A stretch of DNA of 34,244 bases from Bacteroidales bacterium (GTDB taxonomy: Bacteria; Bacteroidota; Bacteroidia; Bacteroidales; F082), in contig JACFNF010000018.1 in assembly GCA_019454985.1 (NCBI GenBank), forward strand, positions 1 through 34,244. Direction: 5' to 3'. Shown here in pieces: positions 16,364 to 23,923 of the stretch. Made by a program: the position numbers and the translations under genes. Below the pieces are notes generated by a model. It worked only from the letters and a program-made list of their open reading frames with translations, was not told the origin of the DNA and ran no database searches. Positions within the stretch are counted from its first letter, which is position 1, and each line of letters begins with the position of its first letter.

Positions 16364-17833
16364 ATGAAGAAAACAAAGATTATTTTCATGGTATTTCTGG
16401 CAGGGCTTTTTTCGGTTTCCTGCCATAAAGAAACCTCACGCTCTACTGGATGGAATTACAACGATCCTAAGTTTGGTGGTTTTGAAGTGGCCAAAACCAA
16501 GGAGCAAAAGGTGGGACCCGGCCTTGTCGCCATCGAAGGCGGAACTTTTTTGATGGGGCAAACCCAGGAAGACCTTCTTTATGAATGGAATAACATTCCC
16601 AGGCGGGTCACGGTAGCTTCGTTTTATATGGACGAGACCGAGGTAAGTAATTTGGACTATTTAGAATACATTTATTGGCTCAACCGTGTTTATGGCGATG
16701 ATTATCCCATGGTTGTACAGCGTGCGCTACCCGACACTTTAGTTTGGCGTGATCGCCTTTCGTATAACGAGCCTTTGGTGGAGCTTTATTTCCGCCATCC
16801 TTCGTATCACGATTATCCCGTAGTCGGTGTTTCGTGGCTTCAGGCCAACGATTATGCCAACTGGCGTACCGACCGCGTGAATGAATTATTGCTCATCAAA
16901 GCCGGAATCTTGGATTTTGACCCTGCCCAGAAAAACGAAAACAATTTCAATACGGACGCCTATCTTGCCGGGCAATACGAAGGCTTAGTAAAGGCAGGCA
17001 AGGCCGACCTCGATCCCAGTGGATCGGGTATTCGCCACGTTCGTTTCGAAGATGGCATCATGATCCCGAAATACCGTCTTCCCACTGAGGCTGAATGGGA
17101 ATATGCCGCCATCGGATTAGTGGGTAATACCATCAACGAGAGGGTAGTGGAAGGGCGGAGATATCCGTGGAATGGAGATGGACTGCGCACTGATCACAAA
17201 AAATATATGGGGAGTTTTGTTGCAAACTTCAAACGTGGCCAGGGCGACTATATGGGAGTAGCCGGTAGCCTGAATGATGGAGCTGCACAGCCAGCCCCCG
17301 TGGGCTCATACTGGCCCAACGACTATGGCCTCTACAACATGGCCGGCAACGTAGCCGAATGGGTACTTGATGTTTATCGTCCGCTTTCGTTCGAAGATGT
17401 TTCCGATTACAATCCCTTCCGCGGCAACATTTTTGTCAACAAAAAGCGTGATCCTGATGGCTCACTTGCTCAAAAAGACTCACTCGGACGCTTGCAATAC
17501 GTGGAAATAACCCCCGAAGAAGCTGCAAACCGTAAAAACTATCGCCGGGGCAATGCTGTCAACTACCGTGATGGCGATTATGCTTCAAGTATCCAGAACG
17601 ACTGGTCGAACCTGACGGAAGACCCCAATTCAACCTCAAAAATGTACGACTATGGCGAAACCACACTGATCTCGGACAAAGCCAGAGTGTATAAAGGCGG
17701 CTCATGGGCCGACAGGGCTTATTTCCTCAGCCCGGGCGAGCGACGCTATCTCAACGAAGATGAGGCTTCAAGTACGATAGGATTCCGTTGCGCGATGAAC
17801 AAAGTGGGAAGCTCTATCGGACGAAAGAAGTAG
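16364..17833 (+). CDS. gldJ: Gliding motility / type IX secretion lipoprotein GldJ
   Basis: GldJ is an outer-membrane lipoprotein needed for gliding and for a stable T9SS, a relative of GldK with a formylglycine-generating-enzyme-like (sulfatase-modifying) fold. The 489-aa protein starts MKKTKIIFMVFLAGLFSVSC with a lipidation Cys at 20. Family blocks follow: TGWNYNDPKFGGF, GPGLVAIEGGTFLMG, SFYMDETEVSN, LPDTLVWRDRLSYNE, HDYPVVGVSW, NWRTDRVNE, YRLPTEAEWEYAA, NMAGNVAEW and a late KGGSWADRA. These are specific for GldJ rather than GldK, and no gldLMN follow. An in-frame ATG at 16343 would add seven residues. The order porV-porU-(divergent)-gldJ-murF fits my memory of flavobacterial loci. Confidence 0.94.
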   Translation: MKKTKIIFMVFLAGLFSVSCHKETSRSTGWNYNDPKFGGFEVAKTKEQKVGPGLVAIEGGTFLMGQTQEDLLYEWNNIPRRVTVASFYMDETEVSNLDYLEYIYWLNRVYGDDYPMVVQRALPDTLVWRDRLSYNEPLVELYFRHPSYHDYPVVGVSWLQANDYANWRTDRVNELLLIKAGILDFDPAQKNENNFNTDAYLAGQYEGLVKAGKADLDPSGSGIRHVRFEDGIMIPKYRLPTEAEWEYAAIGLVGNTINERVVEGRRYPWNGDGLRTDHKKYMGSFVANFKRGQGDYMGVAGSLNDGAAQPAPVGSYWPNDYGLYNMAGNVAEWVLDVYRPLSFEDVSDYNPFRGNIFVNKKRDPDGSLAQKDSLGRLQYVEITPEEAANRKNYRRGNAVNYRDGDYASSIQNDWSNLTEDPNSTSKMYDYGETTLISDKARVYKGGSWADRAYFLSPGERRYLNEDEASSTIGFRCAMNKVGSSIGRKK

Positions 17834-17846
17834 CCTGAAAAAATCG

Positions 17847-17877
17847 AAGCCCTGACAAAAGACGTCGGGGCTTTTTT
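17847..17877 (+). terminator. Intrinsic terminator after gldJ
   Basis: A 10-bp stem (AAGCCCTGAC / GTCGGGGCTT, one G-U pair) with a 7-nt loop is followed by a T run, 14 bp after the gldJ stop. It separates gldJ from the murF operon, whose promoter starts directly after it. Confidence 0.92.
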
Positions 17878-17896
17878 CTTGAAAAACAAAGCTGCG

Positions 17897-17904
17897 TATC
17901 TTTG
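17897..17904 (+). promoter_or_regulatory. murF operon promoter (-7 box)
   Basis: TATCTTTG is a perfect TAnnTTTG match and ends 4 nt before the murF ATG. A TTG at 17879 is 15 nt upstream, slightly close; the T run of the gldJ terminator covers the expected -33 position. The transcript would be almost leaderless. The same octamer is found in the CRISPR repeats and before tRNA-Arg. Confidence 0.7.
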
Positions 17905-17908
17905 CCCA

Positions 17909-19201
17909 ATGAACGCCATCGAAACCCTCTATTCTCATTTCCTTCAAAGTACGGGCGTATCCACTGATACCCGACAATTGAAATCAGGAAACATCTTCTT
18001 CGCCTTGAAAGGCCCTTATTTTGATGCCAACAGCCTGATATCAGATGCTTTGAAAGCCGGTGCTTTACTCGCCGTCTCGGACCATCTCCAATATCAGAAC
18101 CATGAACAGGTGATGGTGGTGGACGATGTGTTGCTTACCTTGCAACAACTGGCAGCTTTTCACCGCCGGCAAATGAAAGCAAATGTGATTGCCATCACCG
18201 GAACCAACGGGAAAACAACAACGAAGGAGTTGACTGCCCGTGTGCTGGCCACCACCTTTAAAACCATTGCCACACATGGAAATTTGAACAACCATATCGG
18301 GGTGCCGCTCAGCCTGCTGGAAATCACTCCCGATACCGAAATGGCTGTCATTGAAATGGGAGCCAACCATATGGGCGAAATCATGCTGCTTTGCCGCTTA
18401 GCACGCCCTGACTATGGTCTGATTACCAATATAGGTAAAGCCCATTTGGAAGGTTTTGGAAGTATCACCGGCGTCATCAATGCCAAGTCGGAACTTTATA
18501 ATTGGATTGATGATCACGGCAAAATGCTTTTTGTGTATGCCGACAATGAGCTCCTCAACGAACTCTCGGCCCGCATTCGACGTTTTACCTACGGAGCAAA
18601 TCTGACGAACGACCTTTATGGCGAATTAGTTGCAAACGACCCCTGGCTGCATCTAGCTTGGGAATACCGGAGCAGTCAGTCGGTGGTCAATACACAGATT
18701 ATCGGAAGCTATAACGCCGAAAATATTCTGGCCGCCATTGCCATTGGCGCATATTTTGGCGTTGAAACCGATCGGATCAATCAGGCTGTTTCAAGCTATG
18801 TCCCCTCAAACAACCGTTCGCAACTGATTCAAACAGCCAAAAATCGTGTGATCATGGATGCATACAACGCCAATCCGGTGAGCATGGCTGCTTCTATTCG
18901 TAATTTTGATGCCATCAGCAACGAACGTCCGGTATTGATTTTAGGCGATATGCTCGAGCTTGGCCAAAGCAGCGATGCCGAACATGCCGAAATTCTGAAG
19001 TTGGTTACTGATCTCGGTTTTAAACGAGTCTATCTCGTCGGGCCTTGCTTTGGAAAAGTTTATGCCGGCGACGACTGGCTCCATTTTGACAATGCAAACC
19101 ATTTGGCCGATTACCTGAAAAAGAATCCTATCCGCCAAGCCGACATCCTGCTCAAGGCGTCGCGGGGCATTCATCTTGAAACTGTGCTCGGGCTGCTCTA
19201 A
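17909..19201 (+). CDS. murF: UDP-N-acetylmuramoyl-tripeptide--D-alanyl-D-alanine ligase MurF
   Basis: MurF adds D-Ala-D-Ala to the UDP-MurNAc tripeptide, the last cytoplasmic ligase step of peptidoglycan precursor synthesis. The 430-aa protein has the Mur ligase ATP site GTNGKTT at 98-104, an N-terminal substrate domain (STDTRQLKSGNIFFALKG, 18-35), central EMGANHMGEI and LITNIGKAHLEGFGS, and a C-terminal domain with MDAYNANPVSM and a late SRGIHLE. The ATG at 17909 is chosen because the upstream in-frame ATG at 17879 would lie inside the promoter. anmK follows after 11 bp. Confidence 0.96.
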   Translation: MNAIETLYSHFLQSTGVSTDTRQLKSGNIFFALKGPYFDANSLISDALKAGALLAVSDHLQYQNHEQVMVVDDVLLTLQQLAAFHRRQMKANVIAITGTNGKTTTKELTARVLATTFKTIATHGNLNNHIGVPLSLLEITPDTEMAVIEMGANHMGEIMLLCRLARPDYGLITNIGKAHLEGFGSITGVINAKSELYNWIDDHGKMLFVYADNELLNELSARIRRFTYGANLTNDLYGELVANDPWLHLAWEYRSSQSVVNTQIIGSYNAENILAAIAIGAYFGVETDRINQAVSSYVPSNNRSQLIQTAKNRVIMDAYNANPVSMAASIRNFDAISNERPVLILGDMLELGQSSDAEHAEILKLVTDLGFKRVYLVGPCFGKVYAGDDWLHFDNANHLADYLKKNPIRQADILLKASRGIHLETVLGLL

Positions 19202-19212
19202 AACCGGAAAAA

Positions 19213-20298
19213 ATGCAGAAATATTGTGGAATTGGCTTGATGTCGGGCACATCCTTAGATGGTTTGGACATGGTGTGCTGCAATTTCTATGTCGGAAATG
19301 AAGAAACCACCTATCATATTGAGGCTTTTCGTGAAATACCTTACGGGAAAGAGTGGAGAGAAAAACTATCGGGGGCTTTTTATTTGGATGCAACACAGCT
19401 GAATCAGCTCGATAAAGAGTATGGAATCTTTCTGGGTAAAAAAGTGAAGCAATTTTGCCAAGAGCATCATCTGACTCCCGATTTTGTTGCCTCGCACGGC
19501 CATACCGTCTTTCATCGGCCGGAGGAGAAAATCAGTCTGCAAATCGGCTCGGGAAGCGAAATTGCCAACGAAAGCGGTTTTACAACCGTGAATAACTTCC
19601 GTATGGCCGATGTACTCAAAGGCGGTCAAGGCGCACCTTTGGTGCCGATTGGAGACCAAATGCTTTTTGGCGAATACGATTTCTGCCTCAACATCGGCGG
19701 GATCAGCAATGTGTCGTTTAACCGACATGGAAAACGAATTGCCTACGATATTGCACCGGCCAATATGGTGTTGAATCATTTGGCGTCAAAAGCCGGCTAC
19801 GATTACGATCAGGATGGCAAAATTGCGGCTTCGGGACAAGTGAACCAATCCTTATGCAATACTTTGGACAGCCTGCCGTTTTTTAAACAGCCTTTTCCAA
19901 AATCACTTGGCCGCGAATGGGTTGAAGGGTATTATTTACCCATAGTGGAAAGCGCTCCTTTGAGTCTGTCCGACCAGCTTGCAACTTGTACCTATCAGAT
20001 TGGCAGGCAGATTACCCATGAGCTCAATGATTTTCCCACGGGGAAAATACTCATAACCGGCGGCGGAGCCTATAATCAAACTCTTATCAACACCATCAGG
20101 CAACATAGCCATCACCACATTGTGATTCCCGATTCGGTGACTGTCAGCATGAAGGAGGCTTTGGTTTTTGCCTATCTTGGCCTGAGACGCCTGCGCGGTG
20201 AAGTTAACTGTCTGGCAAGCGTAACCGGTGCTACCTCTGATACATGCTCGGGCGATGTGTATCAACCCCGGCCAAAATATCTTTCAAATAATATTTAA
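19213..20298 (+). CDS. anmK: Anhydro-N-acetylmuramic acid kinase AnmK
   Basis: AnmK opens and phosphorylates 1,6-anhydro-MurNAc to MurNAc-6-phosphate, which returns old wall sugar to metabolism. The 361-aa protein has the N-terminal phosphate-binding motif GLMSGTSLDG at 8-17, ASHGHTVFH, GQGAPLVPIGDQMLF, NIGGISNVS, YDIAPANMVLN and ITGGGAYNQTL, all characteristic of the family, at the usual length. It lies 11 bp after murF and 40 bp before exbB on the same strand, so synthesis and recycling of peptidoglycan are probably co-transcribed. Confidence 0.95.
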   Translation: MQKYCGIGLMSGTSLDGLDMVCCNFYVGNEETTYHIEAFREIPYGKEWREKLSGAFYLDATQLNQLDKEYGIFLGKKVKQFCQEHHLTPDFVASHGHTVFHRPEEKISLQIGSGSEIANESGFTTVNNFRMADVLKGGQGAPLVPIGDQMLFGEYDFCLNIGGISNVSFNRHGKRIAYDIAPANMVLNHLASKAGYDYDQDGKIAASGQVNQSLCNTLDSLPFFKQPFPKSLGREWVEGYYLPIVESAPLSLSDQLATCTYQIGRQITHELNDFPTGKILITGGGAYNQTLINTIRQHSHHHIVIPDSVTVSMKEALVFAYLGLRRLRGEVNCLASVTGATSDTCSGDVYQPRPKYLSNNI

Positions 20299-20338
20299 AG
20301 GCTTTTCAAGTTATTAAATACGAAATTATCAAGTAAAT

Positions 20339-21037
20339 ATGAGCACACCCCTTCTTCTTCAACTTTCGCCAGTGGCCAACAATTTGGGAGCAAACCCTAC
20401 AGCACCGGCCGAAATCAGCTTGTCGGTCATTGACTTAGCCATCAAAGGCGGCTGGATCATGATTGTTCTCGCTGTTTTTTCGGTGTATGCGGTTTATGTG
20501 TTTACCGAACGTTACCTCACCATCTCGAAGGCTGCCCGAAGCGACAAGAATTTTATGAACAACATCCGCGAGTTTATTCATGCCGGACGCCTTGATTCGG
20601 CCATTGCGCTTTGCCGCAGCACCGACACACCCAACGCCCGGATGATCGAAAAAGGACTTTCGCGCATTGGTAAACCCCTGAACGATATCAGTGCAGCCAT
20701 TGAAAATGTAGGTAAATTGGAGGTGAGTAAGCTCGAAAAAGGAGTGGCAGGCCTCGCAACAATAGCCGGAGCGGCACCTATGCTGGGTTTTCTCGGAACA
20801 GTAATCGGAATGATACGTGCATTTTACGATATGTCAATGGCCGGAAACAATATTGACATTGCACTGCTCTCGTCGGGCATCTATCAGGCCATGATCACCA
20901 CCGTGGGAGGTCTCATCGTCGGTATTCTGGCTTTTATCTTCTACAACGTAATCGTCTCCCGTATCGAAAAAGTGGTATATCTTTTGGAAGCAAAAGCTAC
21001 CGAGTTCATGGATGTGCTTCACGAACCGGCACGTTAA
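20339..21037 (+). CDS. exbB: MotA/TolQ/ExbB proton channel family protein
   Basis: This is the channel subunit of an inner-membrane motor that uses the proton gradient to drive TonB (or Tol). The 232-aa protein has a first membrane helix at about 37-56 (GWIMIVLAVFSVYAVYV), a cytoplasmic region, then the paired helices typical of the family: GLATIAGAAPMLGFLGTVIG (about 137-156) and IYQAMITTVGGLIVGILAFI (about 182-201). It precedes exbD and tonB, so ExbB is preferred over TolQ; no other Tol gene is in view. Confidence 0.9.
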   Translation: MSTPLLLQLSPVANNLGANPTAPAEISLSVIDLAIKGGWIMIVLAVFSVYAVYVFTERYLTISKAARSDKNFMNNIREFIHAGRLDSAIALCRSTDTPNARMIEKGLSRIGKPLNDISAAIENVGKLEVSKLEKGVAGLATIAGAAPMLGFLGTVIGMIRAFYDMSMAGNNIDIALLSSGIYQAMITTVGGLIVGILAFIFYNVIVSRIEKVVYLLEAKATEFMDVLHEPAR

Positions 21038-21058
21038 AAAACGCAAAGAAAAGACATC

Positions 21059-21472
21059 ATGGCAATTAAAACACGTAATAAACTGAGTGTCAGCTTCAGT
21101 ATGGCCTCCATGTCGGACTTGGTTTTCCTGCTTCTTATCTTTTTTATGCTCACGAGTACCCTCATTGCACCCAATGCCATTAAACTGCTTTTGCCTTCAA
21201 GCAATAGCAAAACCATGTCGAAACAAACCGTAACGGTGTATATCAACGAGGGTTTTCAGTATTTTGTCGAAGAGCGCCCGTCGGCAGAGGCTTCCCTGAC
21301 CGCCGACCTTCATTCGGCCTTGCTCGGCGAGAAAGAGGGCACAGTGGTAGTCCGTTCCGACAAAAGTGTACCGGTGCAATATGTGGTCAACGTGATTGAT
21401 GCCATCAACCAACTGAACGAAACCACTCAATCCTCATATAAAGTCATATTGGCAACCACACCCAAAAAATGA
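21059..21472 (+). CDS. exbD: ExbD/TolR family biopolymer transport protein
   Basis: This is the second motor subunit, 137 aa. It has a single N-terminal membrane helix (about 18-37, MSDLVFLLLIFFMLTS) with the proton-carrying Asp at 20 and a periplasmic domain that ends in VILATTPKK. It sits 21 bp after exbB, and its stop overlaps the tonB start by 4 nt (ATGA), a sign of coupled translation in a fixed ratio. Confidence 0.93.
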   Translation: MAIKTRNKLSVSFSMASMSDLVFLLLIFFMLTSTLIAPNAIKLLLPSSNSKTMSKQTVTVYINEGFQYFVEERPSAEASLTADLHSALLGEKEGTVVVRSDKSVPVQYVVNVIDAINQLNETTQSSYKVILATTPKK

Positions 21473-22302
21473 GGCGCGAAAGCAAAAAAAACAGACTGAT
21501 TGGCGCTGTGACTACAATACTGGCTCACAGCTTGTTTCTATTGGCGTTGTTTTTTCTTGCTTTGCGAACGCCTTTGCCACTGCCGGCCGAAGAGGGTGTG
21601 GAGGTTGACCTGGGTTTTTCTGCCGAGGGCATGGGTCAGATTCAACCCGACCTCAGTGGTGGAATGCCTGATTTGGCGCAAGCTGCCGAGTTGCCTCAGC
21701 CGGAGAAAGCCGAAGAGAGTGTGGTAACCCAATCAACGGAAGAAGCACCGGCTTTGCCAAAACAGGAAAAGCCTAAGCCGAAGAAGGAGAAAAACCCGGA
21801 AACAAAACCTCGTGTCGAGAAACATCCGCCGCAACAGACTGCACAGCCGGCAGCACAAACTGTGCCTGAGCAGCCAAAAGTGAATCGGAAAGCATTATTT
21901 AAAGGCTCGGGCGAACAATCGCAGACGTCGGGAAATGAAGGTGTTACAGGTCAGCCAGGCGATCAGGGGCGACCCGAAGGCATCAAAGATGTGAAACATT
22001 ATGAAGGCTCTGGCGGACAGGGGAATGGGCCTTCTTACAGCCTCGGCGGGCGGGGAGCCTTGCGTCTGGCCGAGCCAAAAGCCAGCTTCAGCGAACAGGG
22101 TAATGTGGTGGTTGATATTTGGGTCAACCCCAAAGGAGTAGTCGAACGGGCCGAGGTGAGCCTTCGCGGTACAACCATCGTGGATGCCAACCTTAAAAAA
22201 ATCGCCGTAAATGCCGCCCTCAACTCCCGCTTTAGCGAAGACCCCAATGCGCCTTCCTTGCAGAAAGGAACAATTACCTATACTTTTATCATCGGAAATT
22301 AA
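21469..22302 (+). CDS. tonB: TonB-like energy transducer
   Basis: This protein transmits motor energy to outer-membrane receptors, 277 aa. One membrane helix lies at about 11-31, followed by a Pro/Glu/Lys-rich spacer (about 75-140, with PKPKKEKNPETKP) that can span the periplasm, then a Gly-rich linker and a small C-terminal domain (NVVVDIWVNPKGVVERAEV to TITYTFIIGN) of the TonB/TolA type. The classical TonB C-terminal YP motif is not seen, so TolA-like function remains possible. It overlaps exbD by 4 nt; folC follows after 16 bp. The heme receptor at 3481-5670 is a plausible client. Confidence 0.85.
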   Translation: MRRESKKNRLIGAVTTILAHSLFLLALFFLALRTPLPLPAEEGVEVDLGFSAEGMGQIQPDLSGGMPDLAQAAELPQPEKAEESVVTQSTEEAPALPKQEKPKPKKEKNPETKPRVEKHPPQQTAQPAAQTVPEQPKVNRKALFKGSGEQSQTSGNEGVTGQPGDQGRPEGIKDVKHYEGSGGQGNGPSYSLGGRGALRLAEPKASFSEQGNVVVDIWVNPKGVVERAEVSLRGTTIVDANLKKIAVNAALNSRFSEDPNAPSLQKGTITYTFIIGN

Positions 22303-22318
22303 ACAAGCCAACCAAATA

Positions 22319-23617
22319 ATGAACCGTTTCAACCACTACGATGAAGCCCTGCAATGGATGATCAACAAACTTCCCATGTATCAACGCATCGGCGGAGCAG
22401 CCTATCGTGCCGACCTCCACAACACCATTGCACTGCTTCAGCACCTCGGAAATCCCGAAAAGAAATTCAAATCGGTCCATATTGCCGGAACAAATGGCAA
22501 AGGCTCGGTTTCGCACATGCTGGCATCCGTGATGGCTTGCGCCGGATACAAAACCGGACTCTATACATCGCCTCATTTGCGCGATTTCAGGGAAAGGATA
22601 AAAATAAACGGCGAAATGATTGAAAAACCGGCTGTATTGGATTTCATCAACCAACATCATCAGGCCTTTGAACAAATGGATCTGTCCTTTTTTGAGATGA
22701 CCGTTGGCATGGCATTTCACTTTTTTGCCGAACAAAAGGTGGATGTAGCCGTCATCGAAACCGGAATGGGCGGACGCCTCGACTCTACCAACCTCATCAC
22801 TCCCTTGCTCAGTGTGATCACCAACATCGGCTTCGACCATATGCAGTTTCTTGGGGATACCCTTGAAGCCATTGCAATGGAAAAAGCCGGAATCATCAAA
22901 CCCGGAGTGCCGGTAGTGGTTGGTCAGACACAACAGGAAACGGAAAATGTTTTCAGAACCCGAGCTGCTGAGTTGCAAAGCCCGATCTTTTTTGCCGATC
23001 AGATTTTCGATGCTACAAGATTAGACCTTCCTGATTTGAAGGTACAGGAATTCGATCTGTGGAAAAATAACCTGCTGCTACTCGATCAGGTGAAGCTGCC
23101 GCTTCTGGGCTATTACCAACAGAAAAACCTGATTACTGCCGCCTGTGCTGCCGACCAGCTTCGCCGGCATTTCGACATCGAAGACAGCGACCTGCGGGAT
23201 GGCTTGGAAATGGTGGTTTATAAAACCGGCCTGAGCGGGCGGTGGCAGATCATTAGCAGGAGCCCTTTGGCGATTGCCGATACCGGACATAACGAAGATG
23301 GGATAAGAGAAGTTGTGTATCAGTTGCGAGAGATGCGTTATGGCCAGCTTCATTTTGTGCTTGGTGTGGTCAACGACAAGGCCGTGGATGCTGTATTACA
23401 TCTCTTGCCGCGACCGGCGAAATATTACTTCTGCAAAGCCAATATCCCCCGCGGTCTCGATGCTTCCGAGCTGAAAAATAAAGCTGCCGAAGCTGGCCTT
23501 AGTGGCGAGGTTTACGAATCTGTGATTGCGGCTTACAGAGCTGCTTTGGACGAAGCCCGCCCGAACGATCTGGTTTTTGTCGGTGGAAGCACCTTTGTGG
23601 TGGCCGAAGTGGTGTGA
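22319..23617 (+). CDS. folC: Bifunctional folylpolyglutamate synthase / dihydrofolate synthase FolC
   Basis: FolC adds glutamate to dihydropteroate and to folates. The 432-aa protein has the Mur-ligase-type ATP site GTNGKGS at 57-63, LYTSPHLRDFRERI, FFEMTVGMAFHFFA, ETGMGGRLDSTN, TNIGFDHMQFLG, EKAGIIKPGVPVV and DTGHNEDGI. I choose the ATG at 22319, just after tonB, since the open frame upstream of it runs through tonB in another frame. It ends the murF-anmK-exbBD-tonB-folC run; no strong forward terminator is evident. Confidence 0.95.
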   Translation: MNRFNHYDEALQWMINKLPMYQRIGGAAYRADLHNTIALLQHLGNPEKKFKSVHIAGTNGKGSVSHMLASVMACAGYKTGLYTSPHLRDFRERIKINGEMIEKPAVLDFINQHHQAFEQMDLSFFEMTVGMAFHFFAEQKVDVAVIETGMGGRLDSTNLITPLLSVITNIGFDHMQFLGDTLEAIAMEKAGIIKPGVPVVVGQTQQETENVFRTRAAELQSPIFFADQIFDATRLDLPDLKVQEFDLWKNNLLLLDQVKLPLLGYYQQKNLITAACAADQLRRHFDIEDSDLRDGLEMVVYKTGLSGRWQIISRSPLAIADTGHNEDGIREVVYQLREMRYGQLHFVLGVVNDKAVDAVLHLLPRPAKYYFCKANIPRGLDASELKNKAAEAGLSGEVYESVIAAYRAALDEARPNDLVFVGGSTFVVAEVV

Positions 23618-23710
23618 ATCTGCTGTCTAATAACAACTAGCCTGAAGGCCCGGAATCCACTCAATTAAAAAATTGTAGCCTGTATCATCGGCCAAATACC
23701 AGAACAAAAT

Positions 23711-23740
23711 AAAAAAGCGCTTACTATAGTGTAAACGCTT
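23711..23740 (-). terminator. Intrinsic terminator after tRNA-Arg
   Basis: On the minus strand a 10-bp stem (AAGCGTTTAC / GTAAGCGCTT, one G-U pair) with a 6-nt loop is followed by six T. It begins 11 bp after the tRNA 3' end. On the plus strand it may also help stop folC transcripts. Confidence 0.85.
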
Positions 23741-23750
23741 GATTTTCAAG

Positions 23751-23823
23751 TGACCCCGGAGAGACTCGAACCCCCAACCTTCTGATCCGTAGTCAGATGC
23801 TCTATCCATTAAGCTACGGGGCC
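23751..23823 (-). tRNA. tRNA-Arg (anticodon ACG)
   Basis: This is a 73-nt cloverleaf. The acceptor stem GGCCCCG pairs with CGGGGTC (one G-U) and the discriminator is A. The D-arm has TAGCTTAATGG, and the anticodon arm TCTGA-CTACGGA-TCAGA gives ACG, read as ICG for the CGN codons. The T-arm has GGGGG-TTCGAGT-CTCTC. CCA is not encoded. A promoter (TTTG-N21-TATCTTTG) lies 14 nt upstream and a terminator directly downstream, so it is a single-gene transcript. Confidence 0.97.
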
Positions 23824-23837
23824 ATTTTTTGAGTGTG

Positions 23838-23870
23838 CAAAGATATGAAATCTTTCTATTGAAATACAAA
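23838..23870 (-). promoter_or_regulatory. tRNA-Arg promoter
   Basis: On the minus strand TTTG (23870-23867), 21 nt, then TATCTTTG (23845-23838) matches both promoter boxes. The -7 box ends 14 nt before the mature tRNA. It is identical to the octamer in the CRISPR repeats. Confidence 0.75.
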
Positions 23871-23923
23871 GCTCGACGAAAAAAATATGGTTAATTTTCT
23901 AAGGCCTTATCCGACAGTTGATT

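Noticed and set aside
16343..17833. GldK (PorK) identity for the gene at 16364
   Set aside because: The specific blocks GPGLVAIEGGTFLMG, LPDTLVWRDRLSYNE and NWRTDRVNE fit GldJ, and gldL, gldM and gldN do not follow.
22289..22978. Open frame of 229 codons on the minus strand opposite folC
   Set aside because: FolC is certain on the plus strand with conserved motifs throughout; the antisense frame shows no family signature.
23627..23869. Open frame of 80 codons on the minus strand containing RSLMDRASDYGSEGWGFE
   Set aside because: It is a translation of the tRNA-Arg gene; this peptide is a well-known false protein that arises wherever such tRNAs are translated.
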